Below are positions 7,775 to 16,201 of a DNA stretch of 32,497 nt, in pieces; the first letter of the stretch is position 1, and each line of letters opens with the position of its first letter. The DNA lies in assembly GCA_013373625.1 (NCBI GenBank), contig JABXHM010000116.1, forward strand, positions 1 through 32,497, given 5' to 3'. Under the pieces are notes generated by a model that was not told where the DNA came from, did not search any database, and worked only from the letters and a program-made list of their open reading frames with translations. The DNA is from Alteromonadaceae bacterium. Lineage in GTDB: Bacteria; Pseudomonadota; Gammaproteobacteria; Enterobacterales; Alteromonadaceae. The translations under genes and the position numbers were made by a program.

Positions 7775-9168
7775 CCGATGTACTTGCAAAAATTGTTGAA
7801 GATAAACGCATTGAGCTTGATGCGCGTATGGCAGCCAAGCCGCTCGACACCATAAAGCCAGATCTGCAGCCATCAAAGAAAAGCCTGTTTGAGGCGCTTA
7901 GTGGTGCTAATGCCGGGTACATTTTTGAATGTAAAAAAGCCTCGCCATCCAAAGGGTTAATTCGCGAGAATTTTGACCTCGATGAAATTCTGGCTGCTTA
8001 TACCCCGCACGCTGCCGGTATTTCAGTACTGACCGACGAAAAGTATTTTCAGGGCAGCTACGACTACCTGGCCTATGTCACTGAGCGTGTGAGCCAACCC
8101 GTACTCAATAAAGACTTTTTTATCAATGAATATCAGGTTTACCTGGCCCGTTACTACAATGCTGATGCCATCCTGCTGATGCTCTCGGTGCTTGACGACG
8201 ATAGTTATCGAGAGCTGGCCGCCGTCGCCGACAGCCTGAGCCTGGATATTCTTACCGAAGTAAGCAACGAAGCGGAAATGCATCGGGCCATCGCACTTGA
8301 AGCAAAAATTATCGGTATAAACAATCGCGATCTGCGTGATTTATCTACCGATCTCGCCACAACCGAAAAACTGGTGCCTCTATTAGCTAAAGCGACGCAT
8401 GACTTCGTCGTTATCAGTGAGTCTGGCATTTACTCACACCAGGATGTACTGCGTCTGGCTCCCTTGTGCCAGGGCTTTTTAGTTGGCAGCGCTTTAATGG
8501 CCCAGCACAACTTGCCTTTGGCTGTTAAGCAACTGGTGTATGGCAAAATAAAAATCTGCGGAATGACCCAGGCCGATCAGGTTAGCCATGCTTTTGCACA
8601 GGGTGCGAGCTATTGCGGGTTAATTTTTGCCAGTCACTCAAAGCGCGCCGTCTCCCCTGAGCAGGCCCGTGACATTGTCACCAAGGTACCGGGTAATTAC
8701 GTGGGTGTGTTTGTTAATCAACCCATTGAAATGGTGCTCAGTATTGCTAACGAACTATCATTGAAAGCGGTTCAGCTGCACGGTGACGAAGACACCATGT
8801 ATCGTCAGCACCTGAAAGCGAATCTGCCAGCCGATTGTGAAATATGGCAGGCCATTGGTGTTGCCGGCGAGCTGCCCTATTTAACCCACGCATTGCTCGA
8901 CGATGATACGCTCGATAAAGTACTGCTGGATTGTCAGGTTGGCAAACAAACCGGTGGTACCGGCCAACAATTTGACTGGTCGGTGATCCATGCGCAGCTC
9001 GATCTCGAAAAACTAGTTATCGCTGGCGGCGTTAATCCGCAGAATGTCGCGGCTGCACAAGCCACCGGCGTTGCCGTTGTCGATGTCAATTCCGGCGTTG
9101 AAGACAGCCCGGGCAATAAATCTAATGAACGCGTTAGCGAACTCTTTACAGTTTGTCGGACTTACTAG
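7771..9168 (+). CDS. trpC: Fused indole-3-glycerol-phosphate synthase / phosphoribosylanthranilate isomerase
   Basis: A bifunctional 465-residue protein with two (βα)8 barrels catalysing consecutive steps (PRA → CdRP → indoleglycerol phosphate). The synthase half spans about 1–255: VLAKIVEDKRIEL, FECKKASPSKGLI, LNKDFFINEYQVY, 'IIGINNRDLRDL', VISESGIYS. The isomerase half, about 258–465, starts at KICGMTQADQV with its catalytic Cys and continues through LKAVQLHGDED, LLDCQVGKQTGGTG with the catalytic Asp, and VDVNSGVEDSPGNKS. The TrpC–TrpF fusion is the usual gammaproteobacterial arrangement. GGAAG precedes the ATG. Confidence 0.96.
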   Translation: MTDVLAKIVEDKRIELDARMAAKPLDTIKPDLQPSKKSLFEALSGANAGYIFECKKASPSKGLIRENFDLDEILAAYTPHAAGISVLTDEKYFQGSYDYLAYVTERVSQPVLNKDFFINEYQVYLARYYNADAILLMLSVLDDDSYRELAAVADSLSLDILTEVSNEAEMHRAIALEAKIIGINNRDLRDLSTDLATTEKLVPLLAKATHDFVVISESGIYSHQDVLRLAPLCQGFLVGSALMAQHNLPLAVKQLVYGKIKICGMTQADQVSHAFAQGASYCGLIFASHSKRAVSPEQARDIVTKVPGNYVGVFVNQPIEMVLSIANELSLKAVQLHGDEDTMYRQHLKANLPADCEIWQAIGVAGELPYLTHALLDDDTLDKVLLDCQVGKQTGGTGQQFDWSVIHAQLDLEKLVIAGGVNPQNVAAAQATGVAVVDVNSGVEDSPGNKSNERVSELFTVCRTY

Positions 9169-9197
9169 TCGGCAAACGTCATAACACAGGACATCAA

Positions 9198-10385
9198 ATG
9201 AATCAGTTAGACACAAAATTTGGGGAATTCGGTGGCATGTATGTGCCCGAGTTACTTATTCCCGCGCTGGATCAGCTCGAAGCCGCATTTTTGGAAGCCA
9301 AAGACGATCCTGAATTTAACGCCGAGTTTATGTCGCTTTTAAAGGATTATGCCGGGCGTCCAACCGCTATGACACTCACCCGTAACCTGGTGTCAAATCC
9401 TAAGGTTAAACTCTACTTAAAGCGCGAAGATTTACTGCACGGTGGTGCCCATAAAACCAATCAGGTGCTTGGTCAGGCCCTGCTCACCAAACGGATGGGT
9501 AAAACTGAGGTAATCGCTGAGACCGGCGCAGGTCAGCACGGTGTCGCCACGGCACTGGCATGTGCATTACTCGGCCTGAAGGCACGCATTTACATGGGCG
9601 CAAAAGATGTTGAGAGACAGTCGCCCAATGTATTCAGAATGCGTTTAATGGGCGCTGAGGTAATCCCGGTTAATTCGGGCTCCGGCACCTTAAAAGATGC
9701 CGTGAACGAAGCCATGCGTGACTGGTCAGCCAATTATGACAAAGCCCACTATTTACTCGGCACCGCCGCAGGCCCGCACCCGTTCCCGACTATCGTGCGT
9801 GAGTATCACCGCATGATCGGCGAAGAAACCCGGGCGCAATTGCTGGAAAAAGAAGGCCGCCTGCCCGATGCGGTAGTGGCCTGTGTTGGCGGAGGCTCAA
9901 ACGCGATTGGTATGTTTGCTGACTTTATTGATGAACCGTCAGTACGATTAGTCGGTGTAGAACCTGCCGGTAAAGGGCTCCACACTAAGGAACACGGCGC
10001 GACAATATGCACTGGTTCAAAAGGTATATTGCACGGTGCCTTCACCTATATTATGCAAAACCCCGATGGCCAGATTGAAGAAAGCTACTCGGTTTCTGCT
10101 GGCCTCGACTACCCGGCTGTGGGCCCACAACATGCCTATTTGTCAGATATTGGCCGCGCCGAATATGTTTCGGTCACCGACGACGAAGCACTGAATGCGT
10201 TTCAGTTGTTGGCGCGCAAAGAAGGTATTATTCCAGCGCTGGAATCTTCCCACGCGCTTGCTTATGCACTGAATATGGCCGATGAAGCCGAGGATGACAC
10301 CATTATTGTAGTTAATCTTTCCGGTCGCGGTGACAAAGACCTTGGACACGTAATCAATATTCTTGGAGATCAGGTAAATGGATAG
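9198..10385 (+). CDS. trpB: Tryptophan synthase beta chain
   Basis: PLP enzyme that condenses indole with serine. The frame is open from 9153, but the start is set at 9198 because AGGACA lies about seven bases upstream. The protein then begins MNQLDTKFGEFGGMYVPELL, aligning with known TrpB N-termini; the upstream option would overlap trpCF and add 15 atypical residues. The product has 395 residues. The PLP lysine is K86 in HGGAHKTNQV; the phosphate-binding loop is CVGGGSNAIG; 'AGLDYPAVGPQHAYL' is also present. It forms the α2β2 complex with TrpA, whose gene overlaps by 8 bp. Confidence 0.96.
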   Translation: MNQLDTKFGEFGGMYVPELLIPALDQLEAAFLEAKDDPEFNAEFMSLLKDYAGRPTAMTLTRNLVSNPKVKLYLKREDLLHGGAHKTNQVLGQALLTKRMGKTEVIAETGAGQHGVATALACALLGLKARIYMGAKDVERQSPNVFRMRLMGAEVIPVNSGSGTLKDAVNEAMRDWSANYDKAHYLLGTAAGPHPFPTIVREYHRMIGEETRAQLLEKEGRLPDAVVACVGGGSNAIGMFADFIDEPSVRLVGVEPAGKGLHTKEHGATICTGSKGILHGAFTYIMQNPDGQIEESYSVSAGLDYPAVGPQHAYLSDIGRAEYVSVTDDEALNAFQLLARKEGIIPALESSHALAYALNMADEAEDDTIIVVNLSGRGDKDLGHVINILGDQVNG

Positions 10386-11184
10386 ATATGCAACCATGTT
10401 TGCTCAGTTGTCAGAGCAAAATGCCGGTGCCTTTGTACCTTTTGTAATGGTTGGAGATCCGGATATCGACACCTCCGAGAAAATCATTACACAGCTAATA
10501 GAAAGTGGTGCTGACGCGTTAGAACTGGGTATTCCTTACTCAGATCCCATCGCCGATGGTCCTACTATCCAAAAAGCGGCTATTCGCGCCCTCGATTCCA
10601 GCGTTACGCCGACTGCCTGTTTTGAGTTACTCAGTCGCATTCGTCAGCGTTTTCCCGACATTCCCATCGGCTTGCTGCTATACAGCAATCTGGTATTAGC
10701 GAAAGGGATTGATAACTTCTATCAACAAGCTGCGCAAGCCGGCATCGACTCGATTTTGATTGCGGATGTTCCTATCCGCGAGGCAAAACGTTTCATTGAC
10801 ACAGCAAATAGCCATAACATAAAGCAAATTATTATTGCGCCGCCTAATGCCTCAGATGCGACCATGCAGTCTATTGGTGATATGTCATCAGGCTATACCT
10901 ATTTGCTCGGCAGAGCCGGGGTAACCGGTGCCGAAACGGCCGCTACCATGCCTGCCGCATCATTAATTGAAAAACTCAACAGTGTGAATGCTGCACCGGC
11001 GCTCCTGGGTTTCGGTATCTCAAACCCTGAGCAGGTTAAGCACGCCATTGAAAGCGGCGCAGCCGGGGCTATATCAGGCTCAGCAACGGTTAATATTATT
11101 GCCGAGCATCTGGGTGACACGACAGCTATGCTCAGTGCGCTGGATACCTTCGTATCTGAAATGAAAGCCGCAACAAGGAAGTAG
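10378..11184 (+). CDS. trpA: Tryptophan synthase alpha chain
   Basis: Cleaves indole-3-glycerol phosphate to indole and glyceraldehyde-3-phosphate and passes indole to TrpB through a tunnel. The 268 residues have normal length. The catalytic acids Glu49 (ALELGIPYSDP) and Asp60 (IADGPT) fall exactly at the standard positions. The phosphate-binding stretches 'YLLGRAGVTGAE' and 'LGFGISNPEQV' are intact. GGAGATCAGG lies before the ATG, inside the end of trpB. It is the last pathway gene; yciI follows after only four bases. Confidence 0.97.
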   Translation: MDRYATMFAQLSEQNAGAFVPFVMVGDPDIDTSEKIITQLIESGADALELGIPYSDPIADGPTIQKAAIRALDSSVTPTACFELLSRIRQRFPDIPIGLLLYSNLVLAKGIDNFYQQAAQAGIDSILIADVPIREAKRFIDTANSHNIKQIIIAPPNASDATMQSIGDMSSGYTYLLGRAGVTGAETAATMPAASLIEKLNSVNAAPALLGFGISNPEQVKHAIESGAAGAISGSATVNIIAEHLGDTTAMLSALDTFVSEMKAATRK

Positions 11185-11188
11185 CAGT

Positions 11189-11488
11189 ATGTATTATATG
11201 ATTTGTGCTACCGATAAGCCCGACTCTCTGGAGCAGCGCCTTGCTGCGCGTCCAGCGCACCTGACCCGGCTCAATGTGCTTAAAGATGAAGGCCGCCTGT
11301 TGATTGCCGGACCATTCCCGGCGATTGACAGCGAAGACCCCGGTGCCGCTGGATTTACCGGTTCGTTGGTGGTTGCTGAGTTCAACAGCCTTGATGAGGC
11401 AAAAGCCTGGGCTGATGCCGATCCATACGTCGACGCCGGGGTTTATCAGGAAGTGGTAGTTAAACCTTACAAAAAAGTGCTTCCCTGA
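11189..11488 (+). CDS. yciI: YciI-like protein
   Basis: A small 99-residue ferredoxin-like (dimeric α+β barrel) protein. YciI-family motifs are visible: 'RPAHLTRLNVLKDEGRLLIAGPFPA' region with the conserved His (H24) and Asp, then the central 'GSLVVAEFNSLDEAKAWADADPY' and a C-terminal 'VVVKPY' strand. The cellular function of E. coli YciI is not settled; related domains occur in degradative enzymes. It begins 4 bp after trpA with GGAAG at a good distance, so it is very likely co-transcribed and attenuation-controlled with trp. E. coli also keeps yciI near this locus, though not inside the operon. Confidence 0.9.
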   Translation: MYYMICATDKPDSLEQRLAARPAHLTRLNVLKDEGRLLIAGPFPAIDSEDPGAAGFTGSLVVAEFNSLDEAKAWADADPYVDAGVYQEVVVKPYKKVLP

Positions 11489-11501
11489 GTGGGTTGGCAG
11501 T

Positions 11502-11526
11502 GGGGGCCGCTAAAATTTGCGCCCCC
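11502..11526 (+). terminator. Hairpin after yciI (possible end of the trp operon)
   Basis: GGGGGC (11502–11507) pairs with GCCCCC (11521–11526), with an inner GC/GC pair. It lies 13 bases after the yciI stop. No T-run follows, so it may slow or partly end transcription, or stabilise the 3' end. No better terminator is visible before 11717. Confidence 0.4.
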
Positions 11527-11716
11527 GCTCACCAGTGGTATGATTAATTTTTAAGGCATTGTGTATGCCGGATTTTGTATCGCAATATCACCGCACAAAA
11601 TGCATAAGTAAAAAAGCGAGTCGCATCTTGTTGCATAATTCAGACAATATTCAGTCTGGCCGCGATACCCTAGCAGCGAGAATAATCGGTTGGGTTAACC
11701 CAACAAGTGGAGAGAC

Positions 11717-11995
11717 ATGTTCAGAGCAGTCACAATGGGTGCTTTTTTAATATTACTGGCAGCGGGCTCAAGCCCGGCGTTTGCACAGCAAAATAACGAA
11801 AAAGTTCCGGTCAATAATTCAACACAAGCTGCCAAGCAGGCCAAACGGCATATTGAAGGGCGGGTGCTGAAGGTTGACAAGCAAAAAAGCTCCTATCGGG
11901 TGAAAATGCTAAAAAAATCAGGCCGGGTTGTGACGCTTGATGTTGACAAACGCTCTGGCAAAGTTAAACCAAGTAAAAGCAAGGACGATAATTAG
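11717..11995 (+). CDS. Small secreted PepSY-like protein upstream of a two-component system
   Basis: 92 residues. An N-terminal signal peptide is clear: a short charged start, hydrophobic 'GAFLILLAAGSSP', and an AFA-Q cleavage site (about residue 23/24). The mature part is short and basic, ending in a Lys-rich tail. Its core 'GRVLKVDKQKSSYRVKMLKKSGRVVTLDVD…SGKV' follows the PepSY pattern (strand, V…V.. strand, D..tGkV), but only one short repeat is present. GGAGAG sits five bases before the ATG. The response-regulator ATG follows the stop by four bases, so this is probably an operon. Inferred role: a periplasmic modulator of the sensor kinase encoded next. The PepSY assignment is by pattern only. 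Confidence 0.7.
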   Translation: MFRAVTMGAFLILLAAGSSPAFAQQNNEKVPVNNSTQAAKQAKRHIEGRVLKVDKQKSSYRVKMLKKSGRVVTLDVDKRSGKVKPSKSKDDN

Positions 11996-11999
11996 GGTA

Positions 12000-12692
12000 A
12001 TGAGAGTATTAATCGCAGAAGATGATAGCCGTTTGCTGATGCAGTTGGATACACTTTTCCAACATGAAGGGTTTAGCGTTGACCTGGCCGACGACGGTGA
12101 TAAGGCGTTGTTTCAACTCAAAGAAGTGAATTACGATTTGGCCATAATTGATATTGGCTTACCAAAACTCGACGGCTTTGATGTTATTCGCCAGGCTCGC
12201 AGTAGTGACATCATTACCCCTGTGCTTATTTTAACTGCCCGCGATCGCTGGCAAGAAAAAGTAGAAGGTCTCGATGCCGGTGCCGACGATTATCTGACTA
12301 AGCCCTTTCACAATGAAGAGTTACTGGCACGGGTAAAAGCCCTCATCCGCAGAGCCTCAGGCAAGGCGAGTTCAGTAATAGAGTTTGGCCCTATAGTACT
12401 TGATATACAAGGCAAAGAGGTGCGCGTAAACTCACGCTCGCTGGATCTGACAGCCTATGAGTACAAAGTAATGGAATACCTCATGTTGCACCCCCACAAG
12501 GTTATATCGAAAACCGAGTTAACCGAGCATATTTACGATCAGGACTTTGACCTTGATAGTAATGTTATTGAAGTCTTTATTGGTCGGCTCCGCAAAAAGA
12601 TTGATCCGGAAAACAGTTTAAAGCCAATCGAAACCATGCGTGGCAGGGGCTACCGTATTAACCGGGAGCTTGCGCAATCGAGCAACGGCTAA
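12000..12692 (+). CDS. OmpR/PhoP-family response regulator
   Basis: A DNA-binding response regulator of 230 residues. The receiver domain (1–~118) has the acidic pair D8/D9, phospho-acceptor D51 (AIIDIGLPKLDGF), the conserved Thr (ILTARD) and K101 in LTKPF. The C-terminal winged helix (~128–225) has 'LDLTAYEYKVMEYLMLHPHKVISK', 'SNVIEVFIGRLRKKI' and 'ETMRGRGYRI'. The frame is open from 11937, but the start at 12000 is chosen because TAGGG precedes it and the receiver begins at once (MRVLIAEDD). The closest known types are PhoP/QseB. Its kinase follows after three bases. The stimulus cannot be read from the sequence. Confidence 0.94.
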   Translation: MRVLIAEDDSRLLMQLDTLFQHEGFSVDLADDGDKALFQLKEVNYDLAIIDIGLPKLDGFDVIRQARSSDIITPVLILTARDRWQEKVEGLDAGADDYLTKPFHNEELLARVKALIRRASGKASSVIEFGPIVLDIQGKEVRVNSRSLDLTAYEYKVMEYLMLHPHKVISKTELTEHIYDQDFDLDSNVIEVFIGRLRKKIDPENSLKPIETMRGRGYRINRELAQSSNG

Positions 12693-12695
12693 CCG

Positions 12696-14021
12696 ATGCT
12701 TAACTTATCGCTAAGACTTCGCAGTTTACTGATTGCGACGCTGGCGCTGCTCGTATTTATTCCGGTGACTGTATTTACCCTGTCTCAGGCTTACACCAGC
12801 AGCCTCGAACAGGCCAAGTACAGCGAATTAAAGCTAATGAATCTTGCCATGATTTCTGTTTTCGAAATTGACGGAAACATTGTGCAAATGCCAGAGATGC
12901 TGTACGACGAACAGCTTAACTTACCTGACTCAGGCTATTCAGGTGCCGTCATTATTGATAACGAGGTAGTGTGGCAATCTGCTTCAGCCTTTATCGAACT
13001 GACCCAGCCCAGCCTTCCGACGGCACCCGCGGTGGGTGATGAAGCGTTCATCAGAACGCTGCATCTGGACGACACTGAAGCGCGCTTTTTTGCTTATTCG
13101 TTTACCGCTGAATTTGATAACGGCAGCGATTATATCCCCGTCACCTTTTATGTCGTTAACGATCGCTCCGCCTTTATTGAAGAACGAGATACGTTTTTAT
13201 GGTCGGTATGGCAATACCTTGGCGTGCTCGCAATCAGCCTGTTGATACTATTACTCATTGGTATGAACACCCTGCTGCAACCCGTGCGCTTGCTAATTAA
13301 CGAAATACAGCGCACCAGCACAGGTACTCAGGAACGCTTAACCGAACACTACCCACCAGAATTTACACCGCTGAAACTCAGCATTAATCAACTACTAAGC
13401 GGCGAGGCAGAGCAACGAGAACGCTATAAAAACAGCCTTGGCGATCTGGCTCATAGTTTAAAAACACCACTGGCAGTGGCATTGGGTACCAAATCGTTGC
13501 CTGACTCTGCGCAAGAGCCCCTGCAACAAATTGATACGTTAATTCAGCGACAGCTAAAGCGCGCCGCATCGGGTGCCGGAAACTGGCAACAAGGTGTACC
13601 GGTAAAGCCTGTTATTAAGCAGTTGATCAACGCCTTAAATAAGGTGTATCAGGACAAGTCATTACAACTGCAGGTAAGCGGCGACGACGGTTTGTTTTAT
13701 GGTGATAAAACTGACCTGATGGAAATACTCGGTAATTTAATGGACAACGCGTGTAAAGCCGCCAGCTTAAAAGTAGACGTAATTATAAAACAATTGCCTC
13801 GTCAGACTGAATTACACATTAATGACGATGGGCCTGGCATACCGCCTGAGCAAATAGCGCAGATCCTCAATCGCGGTCAGCGCCTAGATACTTATACAGA
13901 GGGTCAGGGGATTGGCATGGCAGTTGTCGCTGACCTGCTCACCGCCTATGAAAGTAAACTTACCATCAATCGCTCTGCGCTTGGAGGCGCGAGCATCAAG
14001 CTGACGTTTCCTGCGCCATAA
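12696..14021 (+). CDS. PhoQ-like membrane sensor histidine kinase
   Basis: 441 residues. Transmembrane segment 1 (~11–31) and segment 2 (~168–190) frame a periplasmic sensor of about 135 residues; its 'GAVIIDNEVVWQSASA' strand resembles PhoQ-type PAS/PDC sensors. A HAMP-like linker follows (about 191–240). The H-box is 'NSLGDLAHSLKTPLAVA' with His253. The N-box is LMDNACKAA (Asn351), and the ATP-lid motifs are DDGPGIPP and GQGIGMAV. LAHSLKTPLAV resembles the PhoQ H-box rather than the usual SHELRTPL. It is the last gene of the PepSY–regulator–kinase operon and converges with the AI-2E family gene. Confidence 0.92.
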   Translation: MLNLSLRLRSLLIATLALLVFIPVTVFTLSQAYTSSLEQAKYSELKLMNLAMISVFEIDGNIVQMPEMLYDEQLNLPDSGYSGAVIIDNEVVWQSASAFIELTQPSLPTAPAVGDEAFIRTLHLDDTEARFFAYSFTAEFDNGSDYIPVTFYVVNDRSAFIEERDTFLWSVWQYLGVLAISLLILLLIGMNTLLQPVRLLINEIQRTSTGTQERLTEHYPPEFTPLKLSINQLLSGEAEQRERYKNSLGDLAHSLKTPLAVALGTKSLPDSAQEPLQQIDTLIQRQLKRAASGAGNWQQGVPVKPVIKQLINALNKVYQDKSLQLQVSGDDGLFYGDKTDLMEILGNLMDNACKAASLKVDVIIKQLPRQTELHINDDGPGIPPEQIAQILNRGQRLDTYTEGQGIGMAVVADLLTAYESKLTINRSALGGASIKLTFPAP

Positions 14022-14112
14022 CAGGTAATACTTTTCGCCGGCTTGCCTGGCTGTCTGGCCATTAACCTGAGACAAACTCAAAAGTCACAGACAACAGCCT
14101 CTGCTCATCGAG

Positions 14113-14131
14113 ATTAGATATGCAGTCTAAT
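14113..14131. terminator. Weak hairpin between converging kinase and transporter genes
   Basis: ATTAGA (14113–14118), seven bases, then TCTAAT (14126–14131). The stem is AT-rich and ends next to the stop codon of the minus-strand transporter. No T-run is seen. It is a possible but poor terminator in the 112-base converging gap. Confidence 0.25.
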
Positions 14132-14133
14132 AA

Positions 14134-15198
14134 TCATGCAGATTTCACCGGGGGTTGTTTGTTTTCCTCCAGTACTGCTTCACCGTCGCTGGACAGTAGA
14201 ATCGCCAGCCAACGGCTTTCTTCGCGTGACTCCAGAGCAATTTTTACTATCATGGTCAGCGGCACAGACAGCAACATACCTACACTGCCCAGCAGCCAGC
14301 CCCAAAAGATTAACGACAAAAATACCACCAGCGTTGATAAGCCCAAACCACGTCCCATAAAACGTGGTTCAATAAGGTTACCCATTACTGTATTGATAAC
14401 CAAAAAGCCCAGAGCTACCAGCCCGGCTTCGCCAGCGCCATATTGTACTAACGCCATGAGCACGGCGGGGATAGCGGCGATTATAGAGCCGATATTAGGA
14501 ATATAATTGAACAAAAAGGCGAGTACGCCCCATAGCAGATAGTGATCCACGCCGAGAATGTACAACCAGGTACCGGCTAACAACCCGGTAAATAAACTCA
14601 CCACGGTTTTAATAGCCAGGTAGCTGTTAACTGACTGGATGAACCTGTCAATGTGGTGCATTTTCATGTCCGGATCAGCCAGTGCCACATGTAAACGACG
14701 AGGCACGCCTTCAGCTTCAAACAGCATAAAAATCACAGTAAGCAGGATTAAAAAGAGGTTTGATAGCACCCCTCCCATACCACTTAGAAAGTTGGTTACC
14801 ATTGACATTGCCATACCCGGATCGAGGTAGGAAACAATGAGATCTTTATCGACATGAATGTTAAACGTTTCCAGTTGTGTGACTACCCAGGTAAATTCGC
14901 CAGACAGTTTTTGTCGGTATTGCGGCATATTTTCCTGAAACTCGCTAAGCGACTGTCCGACTAATCCGGCCAACATGAAACCAAAAACCACGATCAGAAG
15001 TATAACTAGAGTAATAGACAGCGCTCGCGGGACGCGGTACTTAGTCATCCAGAGAATTAAAGGCCCACAGGCAATAGCAATAAACCCAGACAAAAAAAAC
15101 GGCACCATGATAGTACTCGCGGCCTTAATGCCAGCCAGAATGATAATCAGACTGGCGAAGATGAACATGGCTTTAACTGTGGGAGATTGGGTTGGCAT
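14134..15198 (-). CDS. AI-2E/PerM family transporter
   Basis: An integral inner-membrane protein of the UPF0118 family (TqsA, PerM, YdiK). Members export small molecules or, in some lineages, work in Na+/H+ antiport; the substrate here is unknown. About seven to eight hydrophobic segments surround a soluble stretch (about residues 80–140). The C-terminal hallmark is visible as 'LFNYIPNIGSIIAAIPAVLMALVQ', then 'NLIEPRFMGRGLGLSTLVVFLSLIFWGWLLG' and 'GMLLSVPLTMIVKIALE' (positions approximate). The frame is open from a GTG at 15228, but the ATG at 15198 (MPTQSPTVKAMF) fits the family better; neither has a good ribosome site. 354 residues from this start. Confidence 0.9.
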   Translation of the reverse strand: MPTQSPTVKAMFIFASLIIILAGIKAASTIMVPFFLSGFIAIACGPLILWMTKYRVPRALSITLVILLIVVFGFMLAGLVGQSLSEFQENMPQYRQKLSGEFTWVVTQLETFNIHVDKDLIVSYLDPGMAMSMVTNFLSGMGGVLSNLFLILLTVIFMLFEAEGVPRRLHVALADPDMKMHHIDRFIQSVNSYLAIKTVVSLFTGLLAGTWLYILGVDHYLLWGVLAFLFNYIPNIGSIIAAIPAVLMALVQYGAGEAGLVALGFLVINTVMGNLIEPRFMGRGLGLSTLVVFLSLIFWGWLLGSVGMLLSVPLTMIVKIALESREESRWLAILLSSDGEAVLEENKQPPVKSA

Positions 15199-15302
15199 AA
15201 AATACTGGCTTAACAAATAAAATAGCACGCTATCAGATTTAGGTTTAATTCGGTAGTCCTGTGGCAGACAAGCCTGATGAAAATAATGTAAAGGAATAAG
15301 TC

Positions 15303-16196
15303 ATGCATATCTTTATTACCGGCGGTACCGGATTAATAGGTCGGCATTTAATTGAGCAACTACATCGACAACATTCGATCACAGTACTCAGCCGCAATAC
15401 AAATGCCGCACGTAAAGTGCTTCCTGGCGATGTTAAGATCATCGGTGATATTGATTCATTAACCGATTTCAATGATTTCGATGCAGTTATCAACCTGGCC
15501 GGGGAACCCATTGCCGACAAACGTTGGAGCGACCAACAAAAATACCGTATTTGCCAGAGTCGCTGGCAGCTCACCACAGCCTTAGTGACCAAGCTTGTCG
15601 CATCCAGCCATCCACCAGCGGTGCTTATTTCAGGTTCAGCCGTAGGATACTATGGTCGCCAGGGTGATACCGTGGTAACAGAAGCTCACAACCAGCCACA
15701 CCAGGAATTTACCCATGAAGTGTGTCGTGAGTGGGAGAAAATAGCCCAGTCTGTCGGCAAAAGCTGCCGGGTATGCCTGTTGCGTACCGGAATCATACTG
15801 GCTGGTAACGGCGGGGCGTTAACTAAAATGCGCCTGCCATTCAAGCTAGGACTCGGTGGACGCATTGGCAGTGGCAATCAATATATGTCATGGATCCATA
15901 TCGACGATATGGTTGCCGGGATTTTATTCCTACTCGCCCAACCTGAACTTAGCGGCCCGTTTAATTTTACCGCCCCCAACCCGGTCACCAACCAGCAGTT
16001 CGTGAACGCATTCGCCAGTGCTCTGCATCGCCCCGCGTTTTTTCCGATGCCGGCGGCAGTGCTTAAACTCGCCATGGGTGAAGCGGCTGATCTGCTGTTA
16101 ACCGGTCAGCGGGTTCTGCCACAAAAGCTGCAGGAGGCAGGTTTTCACTTCAAATATGACAATGTTGAAGCGGCGTTTGCCGACACCGAGGGATAG
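15303..16196 (+). CDS. TIGR01777-family NAD(P)-binding epimerase-like protein (YfcH type)
   Basis: An extended short-chain dehydrogenase of 297 residues. The Rossmann motif GGTGLIG is at residues 6–12 (FITGGTGLIGRHLI). The family signature 'VINLAGEPIADKRWSDQQK' follows, then 'SGSAVGYYG' with the YxxxK region altered as usual in this family, and 'LRTGIILAGNGGAL'. The C-terminal DUF1731 domain is seen in 'PAFFPMPAAVLKLAMGE' and 'LLTGQRVLPQKLQEAGF'. AAGGAATAAG precedes the ATG. E. coli YfcH is the reference member; the substrate is not known, and plant/cyanobacterial relatives affect cell division or chloroplast biogenesis. It converges with the ABC permease gene, five bases away. Confidence 0.92.
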   Translation: MHIFITGGTGLIGRHLIEQLHRQHSITVLSRNTNAARKVLPGDVKIIGDIDSLTDFNDFDAVINLAGEPIADKRWSDQQKYRICQSRWQLTTALVTKLVASSHPPAVLISGSAVGYYGRQGDTVVTEAHNQPHQEFTHEVCREWEKIAQSVGKSCRVCLLRTGIILAGNGGALTKMRLPFKLGLGGRIGSGNQYMSWIHIDDMVAGILFLLAQPELSGPFNFTAPNPVTNQQFVNAFASALHRPAFFPMPAAVLKLAMGEAADLLLTGQRVLPQKLQEAGFHFKYDNVEAAFADTEG

Positions 16197-16201
16197 GTTC
16201 A

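Noticed and set aside
11559..11750. 63-codon plus-strand frame before the PepSY-like gene
   Set aside because: No ribosome site, unlike any known protein, and it overlaps the better-supported gene start at 11717 in another frame.
14120..14506. 128-codon frame antisense to the AI-2E family gene
   Set aside because: Overlaps a clear membrane-protein gene; translation is low-complexity and unlike any family.
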